A stretch of DNA of 39,342 nucleotides, taken from positions 1 through 39,342 of the forward strand of contig JASGUW010000086.1 of assembly GCA_030055235.1 (NCBI GenBank), read 5' to 3'. This document shows, one piece after another, positions 26,436-35,456 of this stretch. The notes beneath the pieces are model-generated. The model ran no database searches and was not told the DNA's origin. It saw only the letters and a list, made by a program, of their open reading frames with translations. Source of the stretch: Bacillota bacterium. Its GTDB lineage: Bacteria; Bacillota; Clostridia; Saccharofermentanales; Fastidiosipilaceae. Numbering within the stretch: position 1 is the stretch's first letter; every line of letters begins with the position of its first letter. The position numbers and the translations under genes are program-made.

Positions 26436-26477
26436 CACCCCGTTAACGGGAAGAGCTGCAGTGAGCGGCTTCCCCAG

Positions 26478-26510
26478 GGGCAATCGAAGCGGATTGCCCT
26501 GATTTTCTTG
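26478..26510 (+). terminator. Intrinsic terminator after infA
   Basis: The stem GGGCAAT (26478-26484) pairs perfectly with ATTGCCC (26493-26499) around an eight-base loop and is followed by TGATTTTCTT. It should end the S10-spc transcript at least in part. Confidence 0.8.
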
Positions 26511-26520
26511 TCAGAAATGC

Positions 26521-26548
26521 TTGACCTTCTGTGTCAGGCTGGTACAAT
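26521..26548 (+). promoter_or_regulatory. Sigma-A promoter for rpmJ and the alpha-type cluster
   Basis: TTGACC at 26521-26526 and TACAAT at 26543-26548 with a 16-base spacer. It lies directly after the infA terminator and 48 bases before rpmJ. Confidence 0.75.
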
Positions 26549-26595
26549 AGTAAGGTATGCGCGAATTTCTGCGCGTTAAGTTAGGAGGCGAGGGT

Positions 26596-26709
26596 ATGAA
26601 AGTTAGACCGTCGGTTAAGCCGATGTGCGAAAAGTGCAAAATCATCAAGCGCAAAGGGCGCGTCATGGTGATCTGCAGCGAGCCCAAGCATAAGCAGCGG
26701 CAGGGCTGA
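26596..26709 (+). CDS. rpmJ: 50S ribosomal protein L36, zinc-binding type
   Basis: A 37-residue protein beginning [15 protein letters not shown], with Cys11, Cys14, Cys27 and His32 as zinc ligands (the C+ form) and the usual end HKQRQG. The ATG follows GGAGGCGAGGGT. It is the first gene after the internal promoter. L36 is the smallest large-subunit protein, placed between 23S rRNA domains. Confidence 0.98.
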   Translation: MKVRPSVKPMCEKCKIIKRKGRVMVICSEPKHKQRQG

Positions 26710-26773
26710 CCTGCCGTTTGCCCAAATGGTCAAACTGCGCCGGCGGGGCGGCTGAAACTGCGGCCACGGGGTC

Positions 26774-26796
26774 GCGGGGATTCCCGCAGCGCTTTT
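26774..26796 (+). terminator. Possible weak terminator or attenuator between rpmJ and rpsM
   Basis: GCGGG (26774-26778), a GATT loop and CCCGC (26783-26787) are followed five bases later by TTTT. The stem is short and the T-run is displaced, so it may only tune readthrough into rpsM. Confidence 0.35.
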
Positions 26797-26843
26797 AATA
26801 TGTCATATAAGACCAGACGTGTTTCAAATACTGGAGGTAATAA

Positions 26844-27212
26844 ATGGCACGTATTTCCGGCGTAGACCTGCCCAATGACAAGCGGGTCGAGATCGCCCTG
26901 ACGTACATCTATGGCATCGGCAGGTCGCTGTCGGCGGAGATTCTTGAGAAGACCGGAATCGATCCGTCCGTGCGCATGCGCGACCTGAGCGATGATGAAA
27001 TTGCTAAGATCCGTGATATTCTGGAAAGTGACTATCACGTCGAGGGTGACCTGCGCCGTGACGTCGCCATGAATATCAAGCGGCTGACGGAGATCGGCTG
27101 CTATCGCGGTCGTCGTCACCGCGTCGGGCTGCCGGTGCGCGGCCAGCGCACGAAGACCAACGCCCGGACACGTAAGGGTCCCAGGCGTACGATGGCCAAC
27201 AAGAGAAAGTAA
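26844..27212 (+). CDS. rpsM: 30S ribosomal protein S13
   Basis: A 122-residue S13 beginning [26 protein letters not shown] and ending in the basic tail [24 protein letters not shown] that contacts P-site tRNA. ACTGGAGGTAATAA precedes the ATG. Confidence 0.99.
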   Translation: MARISGVDLPNDKRVEIALTYIYGIGRSLSAEILEKTGIDPSVRMRDLSDDEIAKIRDILESDYHVEGDLRRDVAMNIKRLTEIGCYRGRRHRVGLPVRGQRTKTNARTRKGPRRTMANKRK

Positions 27213-27227
27213 GAAGGGAGCCCGGAC

Positions 27228-27629
27228 GTGGCACGTACACAAAGAAGACAGGCGACCCGGCCGCGGCGCCGCGATCGCAAGAATATCGACCGCGGACATG
27301 CGCACATCAGTTCGTCGTTTAACAACACCATCGTCACCATTACCGACGTCAACGGAAACGCGATTTCCTGGGCCTCTTCCGGCGGAACAGGCATGCGCGG
27401 TTCGCGTAAGGGCACACCCTTCGCGGCCCAGGTGGCAGCTGAGAACGCCGCACGCATGGCCTACGAACACGGCATGCGCACGGTGGAAGTTTATGTGAAG
27501 GGACCGGGTTCCGGCCGTGAAGCCGCCATCCGCTCGCTTGCCGCCAACGGACTCGAAGTGACCCTGATCAAGGACGTCACGCCGATTCCGCACAACGGCT
27601 GCCGCCCCCCGAAGAGAAGACGGGTCTAA
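27228..27629 (+). CDS. rpsK: 30S ribosomal protein S11
   Basis: A 133-residue S11 with [35 protein letters not shown] and the end [17 protein letters not shown]. It forms the 30S platform. It starts with GTG at 27228, eight bases after AAGGGAG. Confidence 0.99.
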   Translation: MARTQRRQATRPRRRDRKNIDRGHAHISSSFNNTIVTITDVNGNAISWASSGGTGMRGSRKGTPFAAQVAAENAARMAYEHGMRTVEVYVKGPGSGREAAIRSLAANGLEVTLIKDVTPIPHNGCRPPKRRRV

Positions 27630-27647
27630 GTCGGAGGTTCATCCATT

Positions 27648-28271
27648 ATGGCAAGATATACAGAATCCGTCTGCCGTCTGTGCAGGCGTGAAGGCCAGAA
27701 GCTCTTTCTGAAGGGCTCGCGCTGCTACTCGAACAAGTGCTCCATCCAGCGGCGTTCCTATGCGCCGGGCATGCACGGTCAGACCCAGGTGCGCCGCCGC
27801 GCTTCCGAATACGGTCTGCAGATGCGTGAAAAGCAGAAGACCAAGCGCTTCTACGGCGTGCTGGAAACGCAGTTCCGGAAGACCTATGAGACCGCCGAAC
27901 GCATGCAGGGGAAGACCGGTGACAACCTGCTCACCCTGCTCGAGCGCCGCTTCGACAACATTATCTACCGCATGGGACTGGCAGCTTCACGCGCCCAGGC
28001 GCGCCAGCTCGTCCTGCACGGTCACTTTACCGTGAATGACAAGCGCGCCGACATCCCGTCCATGGTACTCAACGCCGGTGATGAGATTCGCGTCCGCGAG
28101 CGCTCGCGTTCACTTGAGCCCTTTTCGGATCTGACGCAGACGCGCGCCATTCCGCAGTGGCTCACCTTTGACGCTGACCAGTATAAGGGCTCTGTGCTGG
28201 CGCTTCCCGAGCGTGGGGATGTCGACATTGAGGTTGAGGAACGCCTGATCGTCGAGCTCTACTCACGCTAG
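27648..28271 (+). CDS. rpsD: 30S ribosomal protein S4, cysteine-containing form
   Basis: A 207-residue S4 with four N-terminal cysteines (CRLC, then RCYSNKC), the zinc-binding variant seen in many Gram-positive bacteria and thermophiles, and the S4 domain (MGLAASRAQARQLVLHGHFTVNDKRADIPS). It is a primary 16S binder and in some bacteria a translational repressor of the alpha operon. GTCGGAGG precedes the ATG. Confidence 0.99.
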   Translation: MARYTESVCRLCRREGQKLFLKGSRCYSNKCSIQRRSYAPGMHGQTQVRRRASEYGLQMREKQKTKRFYGVLETQFRKTYETAERMQGKTGDNLLTLLERRFDNIIYRMGLAASRAQARQLVLHGHFTVNDKRADIPSMVLNAGDEIRVRERSRSLEPFSDLTQTRAIPQWLTFDADQYKGSVLALPERGDVDIEVEERLIVELYSR

Positions 28272-28364
28272 GACCCCCTGCCGCCTGCCGTCGGGCCGTC
28301 ACAGATTCCATCCGTCTGTCCCTGCGGCCCGCAATCCCGCTTTACCCCTTAAGGAGGTCCTTAG

Positions 28365-29321
28365 ATGCTGGAAATGACCAAGCCTGCTATCGATATCGTC
28401 GCGCTTTCGAACGATGGTTCGATGGGTACCTTCGTCATCGAGCCGCTGGAGCGCGGCTACGGAATGACGCTGGGCAATTCGCTGCGCCGTGTCCTTCTCT
28501 CTTCTCTGCCGGGTGCGGCCGTCACCGCCATCCGCGTAGAGGGTGTGTATCACGAGTTTTCGGTCGTTCATGGCGTGATTGAGGATATGACCGAAATCAT
28601 CCTCAACATCAAGGCCATCCGGGCCCGTCTCCATATTGACGGCCCGAAGACCGTGTATCTCAGCACCGAAGAAGGACGCACCGGCCTGATTACCGCCGGG
28701 GACATCGTCCACGACGATGAAATTGAGATCCGCAACCCCGAACAGCCGATCGCCACGCTCAACGGCGAAGCGCGTCTGTTTATTGAGCTGACCTTCTCCC
28801 CCGGTCGCGGCTACAGTGAGGCCGAACAGAACAAATGGCCGAATCAGCCGATCGGCGTAATCCCGATCGACTCCATCTTCACCCCGGTGCGCCGTGTCAA
28901 CTACTCGGTGGAGAACACCCGTGTCGGGCAGTTCACCGACTATGACAAGCTGACGCTGGATGTCGTCACCGACGCGACCATTGCGGCGGACGAGGCGGTC
29001 TCCCAGGCGGCGGCGATCCTGTGCGATCACCTGCAGCTCTTCATCGGCCTGACCGATCCTGAGCGCGACCACAGCTTCCTGCACGAGCACGGCAGTGACG
29101 AGCATGACCCGTCCTACGACGCCGCGATTGAGGAGCTGGAGTTTTCGGTCCGCACCTACAACTGTCTGAAGCGTGCCGGCATCAATTCGGTCGGTGACCT
29201 GACCGCACGTTCGGAAGATGACATGATGAAAGTACGCAATCTCGGGAAGAAATCGCTCGAGGAAGTGATTCAGAAGCTCGAAGAGATGGGTCTTGGCCTG
29301 GCCGAGACTAGCCAGCTCTGA
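28365..29321 (+). CDS. rpoA: DNA-directed RNA polymerase alpha subunit
   Basis: A 318-residue alpha subunit. The N-terminal assembly domain has FVIEPLERGYGMTLGNSLRRVLLSSLPG and YSVENTRVGQFTDYDKLTLDV; the C-terminal domain (about residues 250-310) has LEFSVRTYNCLKRAGINSVGDLTARSEDDMMKVRNLGKKSLEEV, which contacts promoter UP elements and activators. TTAAGGAGG precedes the ATG after a 93-bp gap from rpsD that shows no clear signal. Confidence 0.99.
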   Translation: MLEMTKPAIDIVALSNDGSMGTFVIEPLERGYGMTLGNSLRRVLLSSLPGAAVTAIRVEGVYHEFSVVHGVIEDMTEIILNIKAIRARLHIDGPKTVYLSTEEGRTGLITAGDIVHDDEIEIRNPEQPIATLNGEARLFIELTFSPGRGYSEAEQNKWPNQPIGVIPIDSIFTPVRRVNYSVENTRVGQFTDYDKLTLDVVTDATIAADEAVSQAAAILCDHLQLFIGLTDPERDHSFLHEHGSDEHDPSYDAAIEELEFSVRTYNCLKRAGINSVGDLTARSEDDMMKVRNLGKKSLEEVIQKLEEMGLGLAETSQL

Positions 29322-29345
29322 GCTGCCTAAACCAGGAGGAAACCG

Positions 29346-29870
29346 ATGGCTGGACATCGTAAACTGGGCCGTACGCCCGATATTCGTCTCTCGATCCTGC
29401 GCGGTCTTGCGACCGATCTTATCCTGAAGGGCCAGATCGAGACGACCCGGACACGAGCCAAGGAAGTGCAGAAGATCGCCGAGCGCCTGATTACGCTGGC
29501 GGCGAAGGAAGTTGACAACTACACCACCCGCGAAGTGCTGAAGTCAAAGGCCAAGCTTGACTCAAAGGGTCACAAGCTGCTGACCTCCCGCACCTCCCGT
29601 AACGACAAGGAATACGACGTGGTGGAGCGTGAGCTTCGGACCGAGATCGTCCAGGTGGACAATCCGAGCCGTCTGGCCGCCCGCCGGCAGGCGATGCGCT
29701 GGCTGGTACGCAGCCGTGACGTCGAAGGCAAGCAGCTCAACCCGGTGAACCACCTCTTCACAGAGGTCGCGCCCCGCTACACCGGTCAGGAAGGCGGCTA
29801 CACCCGCCTGATTCCGCTCGGACCGCGCCGCGGCGACGGTGCCCCGATGGTTCGCATCGAACTCGTCTAG
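29346..29870 (+). CDS. rplQ: 50S ribosomal protein L17, extended
   Basis: L17 with [41 protein letters not shown] and the C-terminal [23 protein letters not shown]. The length is 174 against 113-130 in most bacteria; the additional residues lie in the middle (about 60-120), where [27 protein letters not shown] and a following basic stretch interrupt the usual fold. Similar middle insertions occur in some clostridial relatives. CAGGAGGAAACCG precedes the ATG. Confidence 0.96.
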   Translation: MAGHRKLGRTPDIRLSILRGLATDLILKGQIETTRTRAKEVQKIAERLITLAAKEVDNYTTREVLKSKAKLDSKGHKLLTSRTSRNDKEYDVVERELRTEIVQVDNPSRLAARRQAMRWLVRSRDVEGKQLNPVNHLFTEVAPRYTGQEGGYTRLIPLGPRRGDGAPMVRIELV

Positions 29871-29877
29871 GCCCGCC

Positions 29878-31710
29878 ATGACCCGCCCTCTGATTGAGCT
29901 GGAGCGGGTATCCTTCGCCTATGAGAGCCGCTTTCTGGGCGACAGCTCCGCAGGTCGTGAATGGGCCGTCGAGGATATCAGCCTCGAACTTGCCCGCGGT
30001 TCTCATGTCGCCATTTTAGGACGCAACGGTTCCGGCAAGTCGACGCTCGCCCGTCTCATCACGGGTCTGGAGCGGGCTGATGCCGGCCGTTTGTCGTTTG
30101 CCGGTCTGAATCCACTTGACGAAGAGGGCGCCTGGCGCATCCGGCGCCGCTGCGGTCTGATCTTTCAGAACCCCGACAACCAGCTGGTGGCGACAACCGT
30201 TGAAGAAGATGTCGCCTTCGGGCCGGAAAACCTGGGCCTGCCGGCGGCAGAAATCCGCCGCCGCGTCGACCGTGCCCTGGAGCTCGTCGGGCTGACGCAA
30301 GCCGCCTCCAGGCCGCCCTCCGAACTCAGCGGCGGGCAGAAGCAGAAGCTGGCAATCGCCGGCATTCTGGCCATGGAGCCTGAATGCCTGATTCTGGATG
30401 AGGCGACCAGCATGCTCGACCCCGCCTCCCGCCGCTCCTTCATGGAACTTGTTACCAACCTCCACCGCCATGAAGGGATCACCATTCTGAACATCACCCA
30501 CAACATGGATGAGGTGCTGGCGGCCGAGCGCGTCCATGTTCTGGACGAGGGCCGCATCCTGATGAGCGGAACGCCGGCGGAGATCTTCCGCAACGCCTCC
30601 CGGATCCGTTCCATCGGCCTGGACGTGCCGGCCTTCGCCGCGATCAGTGAGGGCCTTCTGGCCCGCCACGGCTTCCCGCTGCCGCTTGAGGCCGCAGGGT
30701 CTGCCACGGCCGCCGAGCACGTGCTTCGCAGCTATTTTTCTTTACGCGAAGCTCCCAAACCCGCCGACCGCCGCCCCGTGCAAACGCCGCCTGCCGCCGC
30801 ACGGGAGGCCGAGACCGTGGTCCTGGTCGAATCTCTGAGCTACCGCTATCCCCGTGCCGGAGCCGTCTCCGGGCCGGCCATCGACGACATCTCCTTTCAG
30901 GTGCGCCGCGGCGAGTTCTTCGGCATCATGGGCCAGTCCGGTTCGGGGAAGTCGACCCTGATCCAGCACCTGAACGGCCTGCTGCGTCCCACGACGGGCC
31001 GCGTGACGGTCCTGGGCCACGATCCGGGCCGCCCGGCCGACATCCGCGCCCTCCGGCGCCGCGTCCAGCTGCTCTTTCAGTACCCCGAACACCAGCTCTT
31101 CGCAGAGACGGTGCGGGAGGACATCGCCTTTGGCCCCCTCAAGCTCGGCGTCCCCGCCGACCAGATCAACGAGCGCATCACAGCCGCCGCCCGCATCACC
31201 GGACTGGAGCCGGAATGGCTCGGACGCTCGCCTTTCGAGCTCAGCGGGGGAGAAAAGCGCCGTGTCGCCCTGGCCGGCATCCTGGCCATGCAGCCGGAGC
31301 TGTTGATCCTGGACGAGCCGGCCGCGGGTCTGGATCCCGCCGGCCGTGACGAGATCCTCTCCTATCTCCATGAACTGAGTCGCAGCGGCATCACGATCAT
31401 CCTGGTCTCCCACTCGATGGAGGATCTGGCCCGTCTCACGGACCGTGTCGCCGTCCTCCATGAGGGCCGCCTGCTGGCCGTGGACCGGGCGGAGCGGATC
31501 TTCGCCGACCGCCGGCTGCTCGCCCGGAGCGGCATGAGCCCGCCCGCCTGCCGCAGCTTTCTGGGCCGTTTCGCCGGCGATCTGCCGCAGCTGGATCTGG
31601 ACGTCCGCACAGCGGAGGCGGCTGTCGACGCCCTCGATCTCTGGCTCGAGCCGCGTCAGGCCGCGCCGCCGGCTGCCCCCCGGACGCCTGAGGCAGGAGA
31701 CGGCGAATGA
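29878..31710 (+). CDS. Fused EcfA1-EcfA2 energy-coupling factor ATPase
   Basis: A single 610-residue polypeptide with two complete ABC ATPase domains joined by an Ala/Pro linker (about residues 275-315). Domain 1: Walker A GRNGSGKST (about 48), Q-loop FQNPDNQ, signature LSGGQKQK, LILDEATSMLDP, THNMDE. Domain 2: GQSGSGKST (about 352), FQYPEHQ, LSGGEKRR, LILDEPAAGLDP, SHSMED. The FQNPDNQ and FQYPEHQ forms identify EcfA1 and EcfA2, usually two adjacent genes after rplQ. Both sites look intact. With EcfT they power uptake of vitamins through exchangeable S components, none of which is in this window. The start is the ATG at 29878, seven bases after rplQ; a longer frame lies inside rplQ. Confidence 0.93.
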   Translation: MTRPLIELERVSFAYESRFLGDSSAGREWAVEDISLELARGSHVAILGRNGSGKSTLARLITGLERADAGRLSFAGLNPLDEEGAWRIRRRCGLIFQNPDNQLVATTVEEDVAFGPENLGLPAAEIRRRVDRALELVGLTQAASRPPSELSGGQKQKLAIAGILAMEPECLILDEATSMLDPASRRSFMELVTNLHRHEGITILNITHNMDEVLAAERVHVLDEGRILMSGTPAEIFRNASRIRSIGLDVPAFAAISEGLLARHGFPLPLEAAGSATAAEHVLRSYFSLREAPKPADRRPVQTPPAAAREAETVVLVESLSYRYPRAGAVSGPAIDDISFQVRRGEFFGIMGQSGSGKSTLIQHLNGLLRPTTGRVTVLGHDPGRPADIRALRRRVQLLFQYPEHQLFAETVREDIAFGPLKLGVPADQINERITAAARITGLEPEWLGRSPFELSGGEKRRVALAGILAMQPELLILDEPAAGLDPAGRDEILSYLHELSRSGITIILVSHSMEDLARLTDRVAVLHEGRLLAVDRAERIFADRRLLARSGMSPPACRSFLGRFAGDLPQLDLDVRTAEAAVDALDLWLEPRQAAPPAAPRTPEAGDGE

Positions 31711-32504
31711 ACTTCACCATCGGCAACTACTATCCGGCGGCGTCGCCGCTGCACCGCGTCGATCCGCGGGCCAAGATCCTGGGCTCACTCGCCCTGATGG
31801 TGACGCTCTTTCTCTTTTCCCGACCGCCCGCCATGCTCGCCTACACCCTCTTCCTGCTGGTCCTGGTCCGGGTCGCCCGCATTCCGCTGCGGCTGCTTCT
31901 TGGCACCCTGCGCCCCGTCCTGACGCTGGCCCTGATTGCCCTGATCGCGAACATCCTGACCGGCCCCGCACCCTGGTTCTGGCAGTGGGGGATCCTGCGC
32001 TTTTCACAGCCGGGTATGGTGACGGGCCTCACCATGGCCCTGCGCCTTTGCCTCCTGATCCTGACGACACAGCTGCTGCTGACGCTGACCACGACCCCGA
32101 TTCTCATCGCCGACGGTCTGGAGGCCCTCTTCGCGCCCTTTGCCCGCTTCGGCTTTCCCGCCCATGAGCTGGCCATGATGATGTCGATTGCCCTGCGCTT
32201 CGTGCCCACCCTGGCCGAAGAGGCCGACAAGATCATGAAGGCCCAGTCCTCCCGCGGTGCGGACTACGATACCGGCGGGGTGCTGGCCCGAGCCCGCGGC
32301 CTGATCTCGGTCCTGGTCCCGCTCTTTGTCAGCGCTCTGAAGCGCGCCGACGAGCTGGCGACGGCCATGGAGGCCCGCTGTTACCGCGGCGGGGAGGGGC
32401 GCACCAAACTCCGTCCCCTGGTCTTTGGCCGTTCCGATGCCCTCTTCTGCCTGCTGCTGGCCCTGGCCATGGCTCTGGTGCTCGCAATCGAGCATCTGGT
32501 CTAG
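31707..32504 (+). CDS. ecfT: ECF transporter transmembrane subunit EcfT
   Basis: A 265-residue membrane protein beginning NFTIGNYYPAASPLHRVDPRAKILGSL, the usual EcfT start, with several hydrophobic segments. The coupling motifs ARG and ARG-like are visible as AQSSRGADY (about residue 182) and the C-terminal AMEARCYRGGEGRTKL. These helices bind the ATPase grooves. It overlaps the fused ATPase gene by four bases (ATGA), so the two products are made together. Confidence 0.95.
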   Translation: MNFTIGNYYPAASPLHRVDPRAKILGSLALMVTLFLFSRPPAMLAYTLFLLVLVRVARIPLRLLLGTLRPVLTLALIALIANILTGPAPWFWQWGILRFSQPGMVTGLTMALRLCLLILTTQLLLTLTTTPILIADGLEALFAPFARFGFPAHELAMMMSIALRFVPTLAEEADKIMKAQSSRGADYDTGGVLARARGLISVLVPLFVSALKRADELATAMEARCYRGGEGRTKLRPLVFGRSDALFCLLLALAMALVLAIEHLV

Positions 32505-32508
32505 TCCC

Positions 32509-33417
32509 ATGTCGGATTTGGCATGCAAAGTCCGCGGCCTGCCCCCGGAATTCCTGGTGCCGGAGGCCGAGCTGCTGCCGGAGCTGAGGCGGCTTGTCGT
32601 CCCGTCTTCTGAGAGCCGCGACCGCGGACGGGCGGCGCCGGGACAGCGGCGCCTGGCCCTGCTGCTGGCCTTTGACGGCACGGACTGGGCCGGCTGGCAG
32701 CTGCAGGAAAATGCCCGCAGCATACAGGGAGAGCTGGAGGCGGCCTGGCGCAGGGTGACGGGCAGTCCCATCCGTTTGACAGGCTGCAGCCGCACCGACG
32801 CCGGTGTCCACGCCCGCTGCCACCTCAGCCACTTTGACAGCGCCGCCCGGATCCCCCTGGAGCGCATCCCGCTGGCCCTGAATGCCCAGCTGCCGCCCTC
32901 CATCACGGTGCGGGCAGCCTATGAGGTCGCGCCGGACTTCCATGCGCGCTTTGACTGCATTGAAAAGACCTATGCCTACCAGATCTGGAACGGGCCCAAA
33001 CCCTCGCCCTTCGAAGGGCGCTGGCTGGCCACGGAGCCGCTGCCGCTTGATACAGCGGACATGCGCCTGGCTCTGCCATGTCTTCTTGGCACCCACGACT
33101 TCACGTCCTTTCGCGCCGCCGGCTCGGAGACGAAGACCAGTGTCCGCACCCTGACCGCAGCCCGGCTGGAGGTCGAAGCCCGGCCTGACGGCCGCCTGCT
33201 GCGGCTCATTGTGACAGGCAGCGGCTTTCTATATAATATGATGCGAATTATCGCGGGGACGTTGGTCGCGGTTGGGCGTGGGGAGCTCGAGCCCCTGGCC
33301 GTCGCGACCATTATGCATGCCCGTGACCGCCGTCTGGCAGGGAAGACTATGCCGCCGGGCGGCCTGATTCTGGAACGGATCCGTTATCGTTCCCCGGCCG
33401 CGGATAACGGAGGGTGA
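32509..33417 (+). CDS. truA: tRNA pseudouridine synthase A
   Basis: Forms pseudouridine at tRNA positions 38-40. The 302-residue protein has RLALLLAFDGTDWAGWQLQ (about residue 45), the catalytic Asp97 in CSRTDAGVHA, and GTHDFTSFRAAGSETKTSVRTL with FLYNMMRIIAGTLVAVGRG near the C-terminus. The ATG at 32509, four bases after ecfT, gives about 43 residues before the core, more than usual; a start further into the gene is possible, but no better ribosome-binding site is seen. The rplQ-ecf-truA order is standard in Gram-positive bacteria. Confidence 0.95.
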   Translation: MSDLACKVRGLPPEFLVPEAELLPELRRLVVPSSESRDRGRAAPGQRRLALLLAFDGTDWAGWQLQENARSIQGELEAAWRRVTGSPIRLTGCSRTDAGVHARCHLSHFDSAARIPLERIPLALNAQLPPSITVRAAYEVAPDFHARFDCIEKTYAYQIWNGPKPSPFEGRWLATEPLPLDTADMRLALPCLLGTHDFTSFRAAGSETKTSVRTLTAARLEVEARPDGRLLRLIVTGSGFLYNMMRIIAGTLVAVGRGELEPLAVATIMHARDRRLAGKTMPPGGLILERIRYRSPAADNGG

Positions 33418-33425
33418 GGAGAGAA

Positions 33426-34901
33426 ATGAAGCCAACTGTCAACGGAGTCTGGAAGGACCAGACCAATTTCACCATGCTGACCGACTTTTACGAACTGACG
33501 ATGTCGCAGGGCTACCTGGACGCGGGGCTGGAGGATCAGATTGTCTATTTTGACCTCTATTTCCGCCATGTCCCTGAAAACGGCGGCTATGCCCTGATGG
33601 CCGGTGTCGAGCAGATGATCGACTATCTGGAGAACCTTAATTTCTCCGCCGACGACATCGCCTTCCTGCGCTCCACAGGACAGTTCAGTGAAAAGTTTCT
33701 GAAATATCTTGAGCAGCTCAAGTTTACCTGTGATGTCTGGGCGATCCCGGAGGGGACCCCGCTCTTTCCCAACGAGCCGCTGGTCAAGGTGCGCGGGCCC
33801 ATCATGCAGGCCCAGATGATAGAGACGATGCTGCTTCTGACCATCAATCACCAGAGTCTCATCGCGACGAAGGCCGCGCGTATCGTCCGTGCCGCGAAGG
33901 GCCGCCCGGTCTTTGAATTCGGCGCCCGCCGCGCCCAGGGCTATGACGCTTCGGTTTTCGGCGCCCGGGCCGCCTATATCGGCGGGGCCCACGGCACCTC
34001 CTGCACCATCGTCGGCCAGCGCTTCGGCATTCCGCTTGCCGGTACCATGGCGCACAGCTTCGTCCAGCTCTTTGACGACGAGTTTGAGGCCTTTGCCGCC
34101 TACGCCCGCTCCTATCCGAAGAACACCATTCTTCTTGTCGACACCTATGACACCCTGCGCAGCGGCATCCCGAACGCGATCCGCTGTGCCCGGGAGGTGC
34201 TGGAGCCCGCCGGCCACCGCCTGCGCGGCATCCGCATCGACTCCGGCGACCTGACCTACCTGACCCAGGAAGCCCGCCGCATGCTGGATGAGGCCGGCCT
34301 GGAGGACTGCAAAATCACGATTTCGAACGCCCTTGACGAGTACCTGATCCGTGACCTGCTGCAGCAGGGGGCGGCGGCCGACAGCTTCGGCGTCGGCGAG
34401 CGCCTCATCACGTCGCGGGCCGAACCCGTCTTCGGCGGCGTCTACAAGCTCTCGGCCGTAGAGACGGACGACGGTGTCGAGCCTCGCATGAAAATATCGG
34501 AGAATCTGACGAAGGTCACCAATCCCGGCAATAAGGAAGTCTGGCGCTTCTACGACCGCGACACCGGGAAGGCGCTGGCCGATCTCATCACCCTCGCCGG
34601 TGAGGAGATTGATCCCGATATGCCCTATGAGATCTTCGACCCGATCATGACCTGGAAGCGGAAGGTGCTGACGAACTTCACCGTCCGCCCGCTGCTGGTC
34701 CCCATCTTCGAACAGGGCCGCCTGGTCATGGAGCGCCGCTCGATCGATGAGATCCGCGACTACGCCACCCGCCAGCTTGATACGCTCTGGGAGTCGGTGA
34801 AGCGCTTTGAGAACCCCCAGACCTACTATGTCGACCTGTCCCAGAAACTCTGGGACATGAAACAGTCCATCCTGGACGCCCACGGCGTCCGCCACCGCTA
34901 G
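33426..34901 (+). CDS. pncB: Nicotinate phosphoribosyltransferase
   Basis: A 491-residue enzyme that converts nicotinate and PRPP to nicotinate mononucleotide for NAD salvage. Evidence: NFTMLTDFYELTMSQGYLDAG at the N-terminus, FEFGARRAQGYDASVFGARAAYIGG with the family's catalytic region, GTMAHSFVQLFDDEFEAF, and the PRPP-binding IRIDSGDLTYL. The ATG at 33426 follows GAGGAGAGAA; an in-frame GTG at 33414 would overlap truA but put that site inside the gene. It is near the usual length for the long bacterial form. The link to truA is position only. Confidence 0.95.
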   Translation: MKPTVNGVWKDQTNFTMLTDFYELTMSQGYLDAGLEDQIVYFDLYFRHVPENGGYALMAGVEQMIDYLENLNFSADDIAFLRSTGQFSEKFLKYLEQLKFTCDVWAIPEGTPLFPNEPLVKVRGPIMQAQMIETMLLLTINHQSLIATKAARIVRAAKGRPVFEFGARRAQGYDASVFGARAAYIGGAHGTSCTIVGQRFGIPLAGTMAHSFVQLFDDEFEAFAAYARSYPKNTILLVDTYDTLRSGIPNAIRCAREVLEPAGHRLRGIRIDSGDLTYLTQEARRMLDEAGLEDCKITISNALDEYLIRDLLQQGAAADSFGVGERLITSRAEPVFGGVYKLSAVETDDGVEPRMKISENLTKVTNPGNKEVWRFYDRDTGKALADLITLAGEEIDPDMPYEIFDPIMTWKRKVLTNFTVRPLLVPIFEQGRLVMERRSIDEIRDYATRQLDTLWESVKRFENPQTYYVDLSQKLWDMKQSILDAHGVRHR

Positions 34902-34913
34902 AGGGAGAAACAG

Positions 34914-35432
34914 ATGGCCATTAACGCAACCATTACCATGACGGACGGTCGGACGATGACCGCCGAACTGCTGCCGGAGGTCGCGCCGAATACGGTTGCG
35001 AACTTCGTGGCACTGGCAAAGTCAGGCTTCTACGACGGCCTCATCTTCCACCGCGTCATCTCCGGCTTCATGATTCAGGGCGGCTGCCCCCAGGGCAGCG
35101 GGACGGGTGGCCCCGGCTACCGCATCCGCGGCGAATTCCGTGCCAACGGCTTTGGCAATAATCTGGCCCACGACCGCGGCGTCCTCTCCATGGCCCGCGC
35201 CGCGCACCCCGACTCAGCCGGTTCGCAGTTTTTCATCATGCATCAGAAGAGCCCCCATCTTGACGGTCAGTACGCCGCCTTTGGCCGCCTGACGGAGGGC
35301 CTTGACGTCCTTGACGCGATTGCCGCCACACCCTGTGACCGCAATGACCGCCCGCTCCAGCAGCAGCGCATCCAGTCCATAACGATTTCCGGTGCCGAAG
35401 CCGATAGCCTTCCCGCACCCCAGAAACGCTAG
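34914..35432 (+). CDS. Cyclophilin-type peptidyl-prolyl cis-trans isomerase
   Basis: A 172-residue protein without signal peptide, so cytoplasmic. The active-site Arg is in IFHRVISGFMIQGGCPQGSGTGGPGY, and RGVLSMARAAHPDSAGSQFFI with LDGQYAAFGRL give the proline-binding pocket. The conserved tryptophan of human cyclophilin is absent, as in many bacterial enzymes. It assists protein folding. AGAGGGAGAAACAG precedes the ATG. Confidence 0.96.
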   Translation: MAINATITMTDGRTMTAELLPEVAPNTVANFVALAKSGFYDGLIFHRVISGFMIQGGCPQGSGTGGPGYRIRGEFRANGFGNNLAHDRGVLSMARAAHPDSAGSQFFIMHQKSPHLDGQYAAFGRLTEGLDVLDAIAATPCDRNDRPLQQQRIQSITISGAEADSLPAPQKR

Positions 35433-35456
35433 CCCGCAGAGAAACGGAGACAGCCC

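Noticed and set aside
35433..35456. A T-box riboswitch before metG
   Set aside because: Only 24 bases separate metG from the cyclophilin gene, too short for a T-box leader, and no such element is seen further up.
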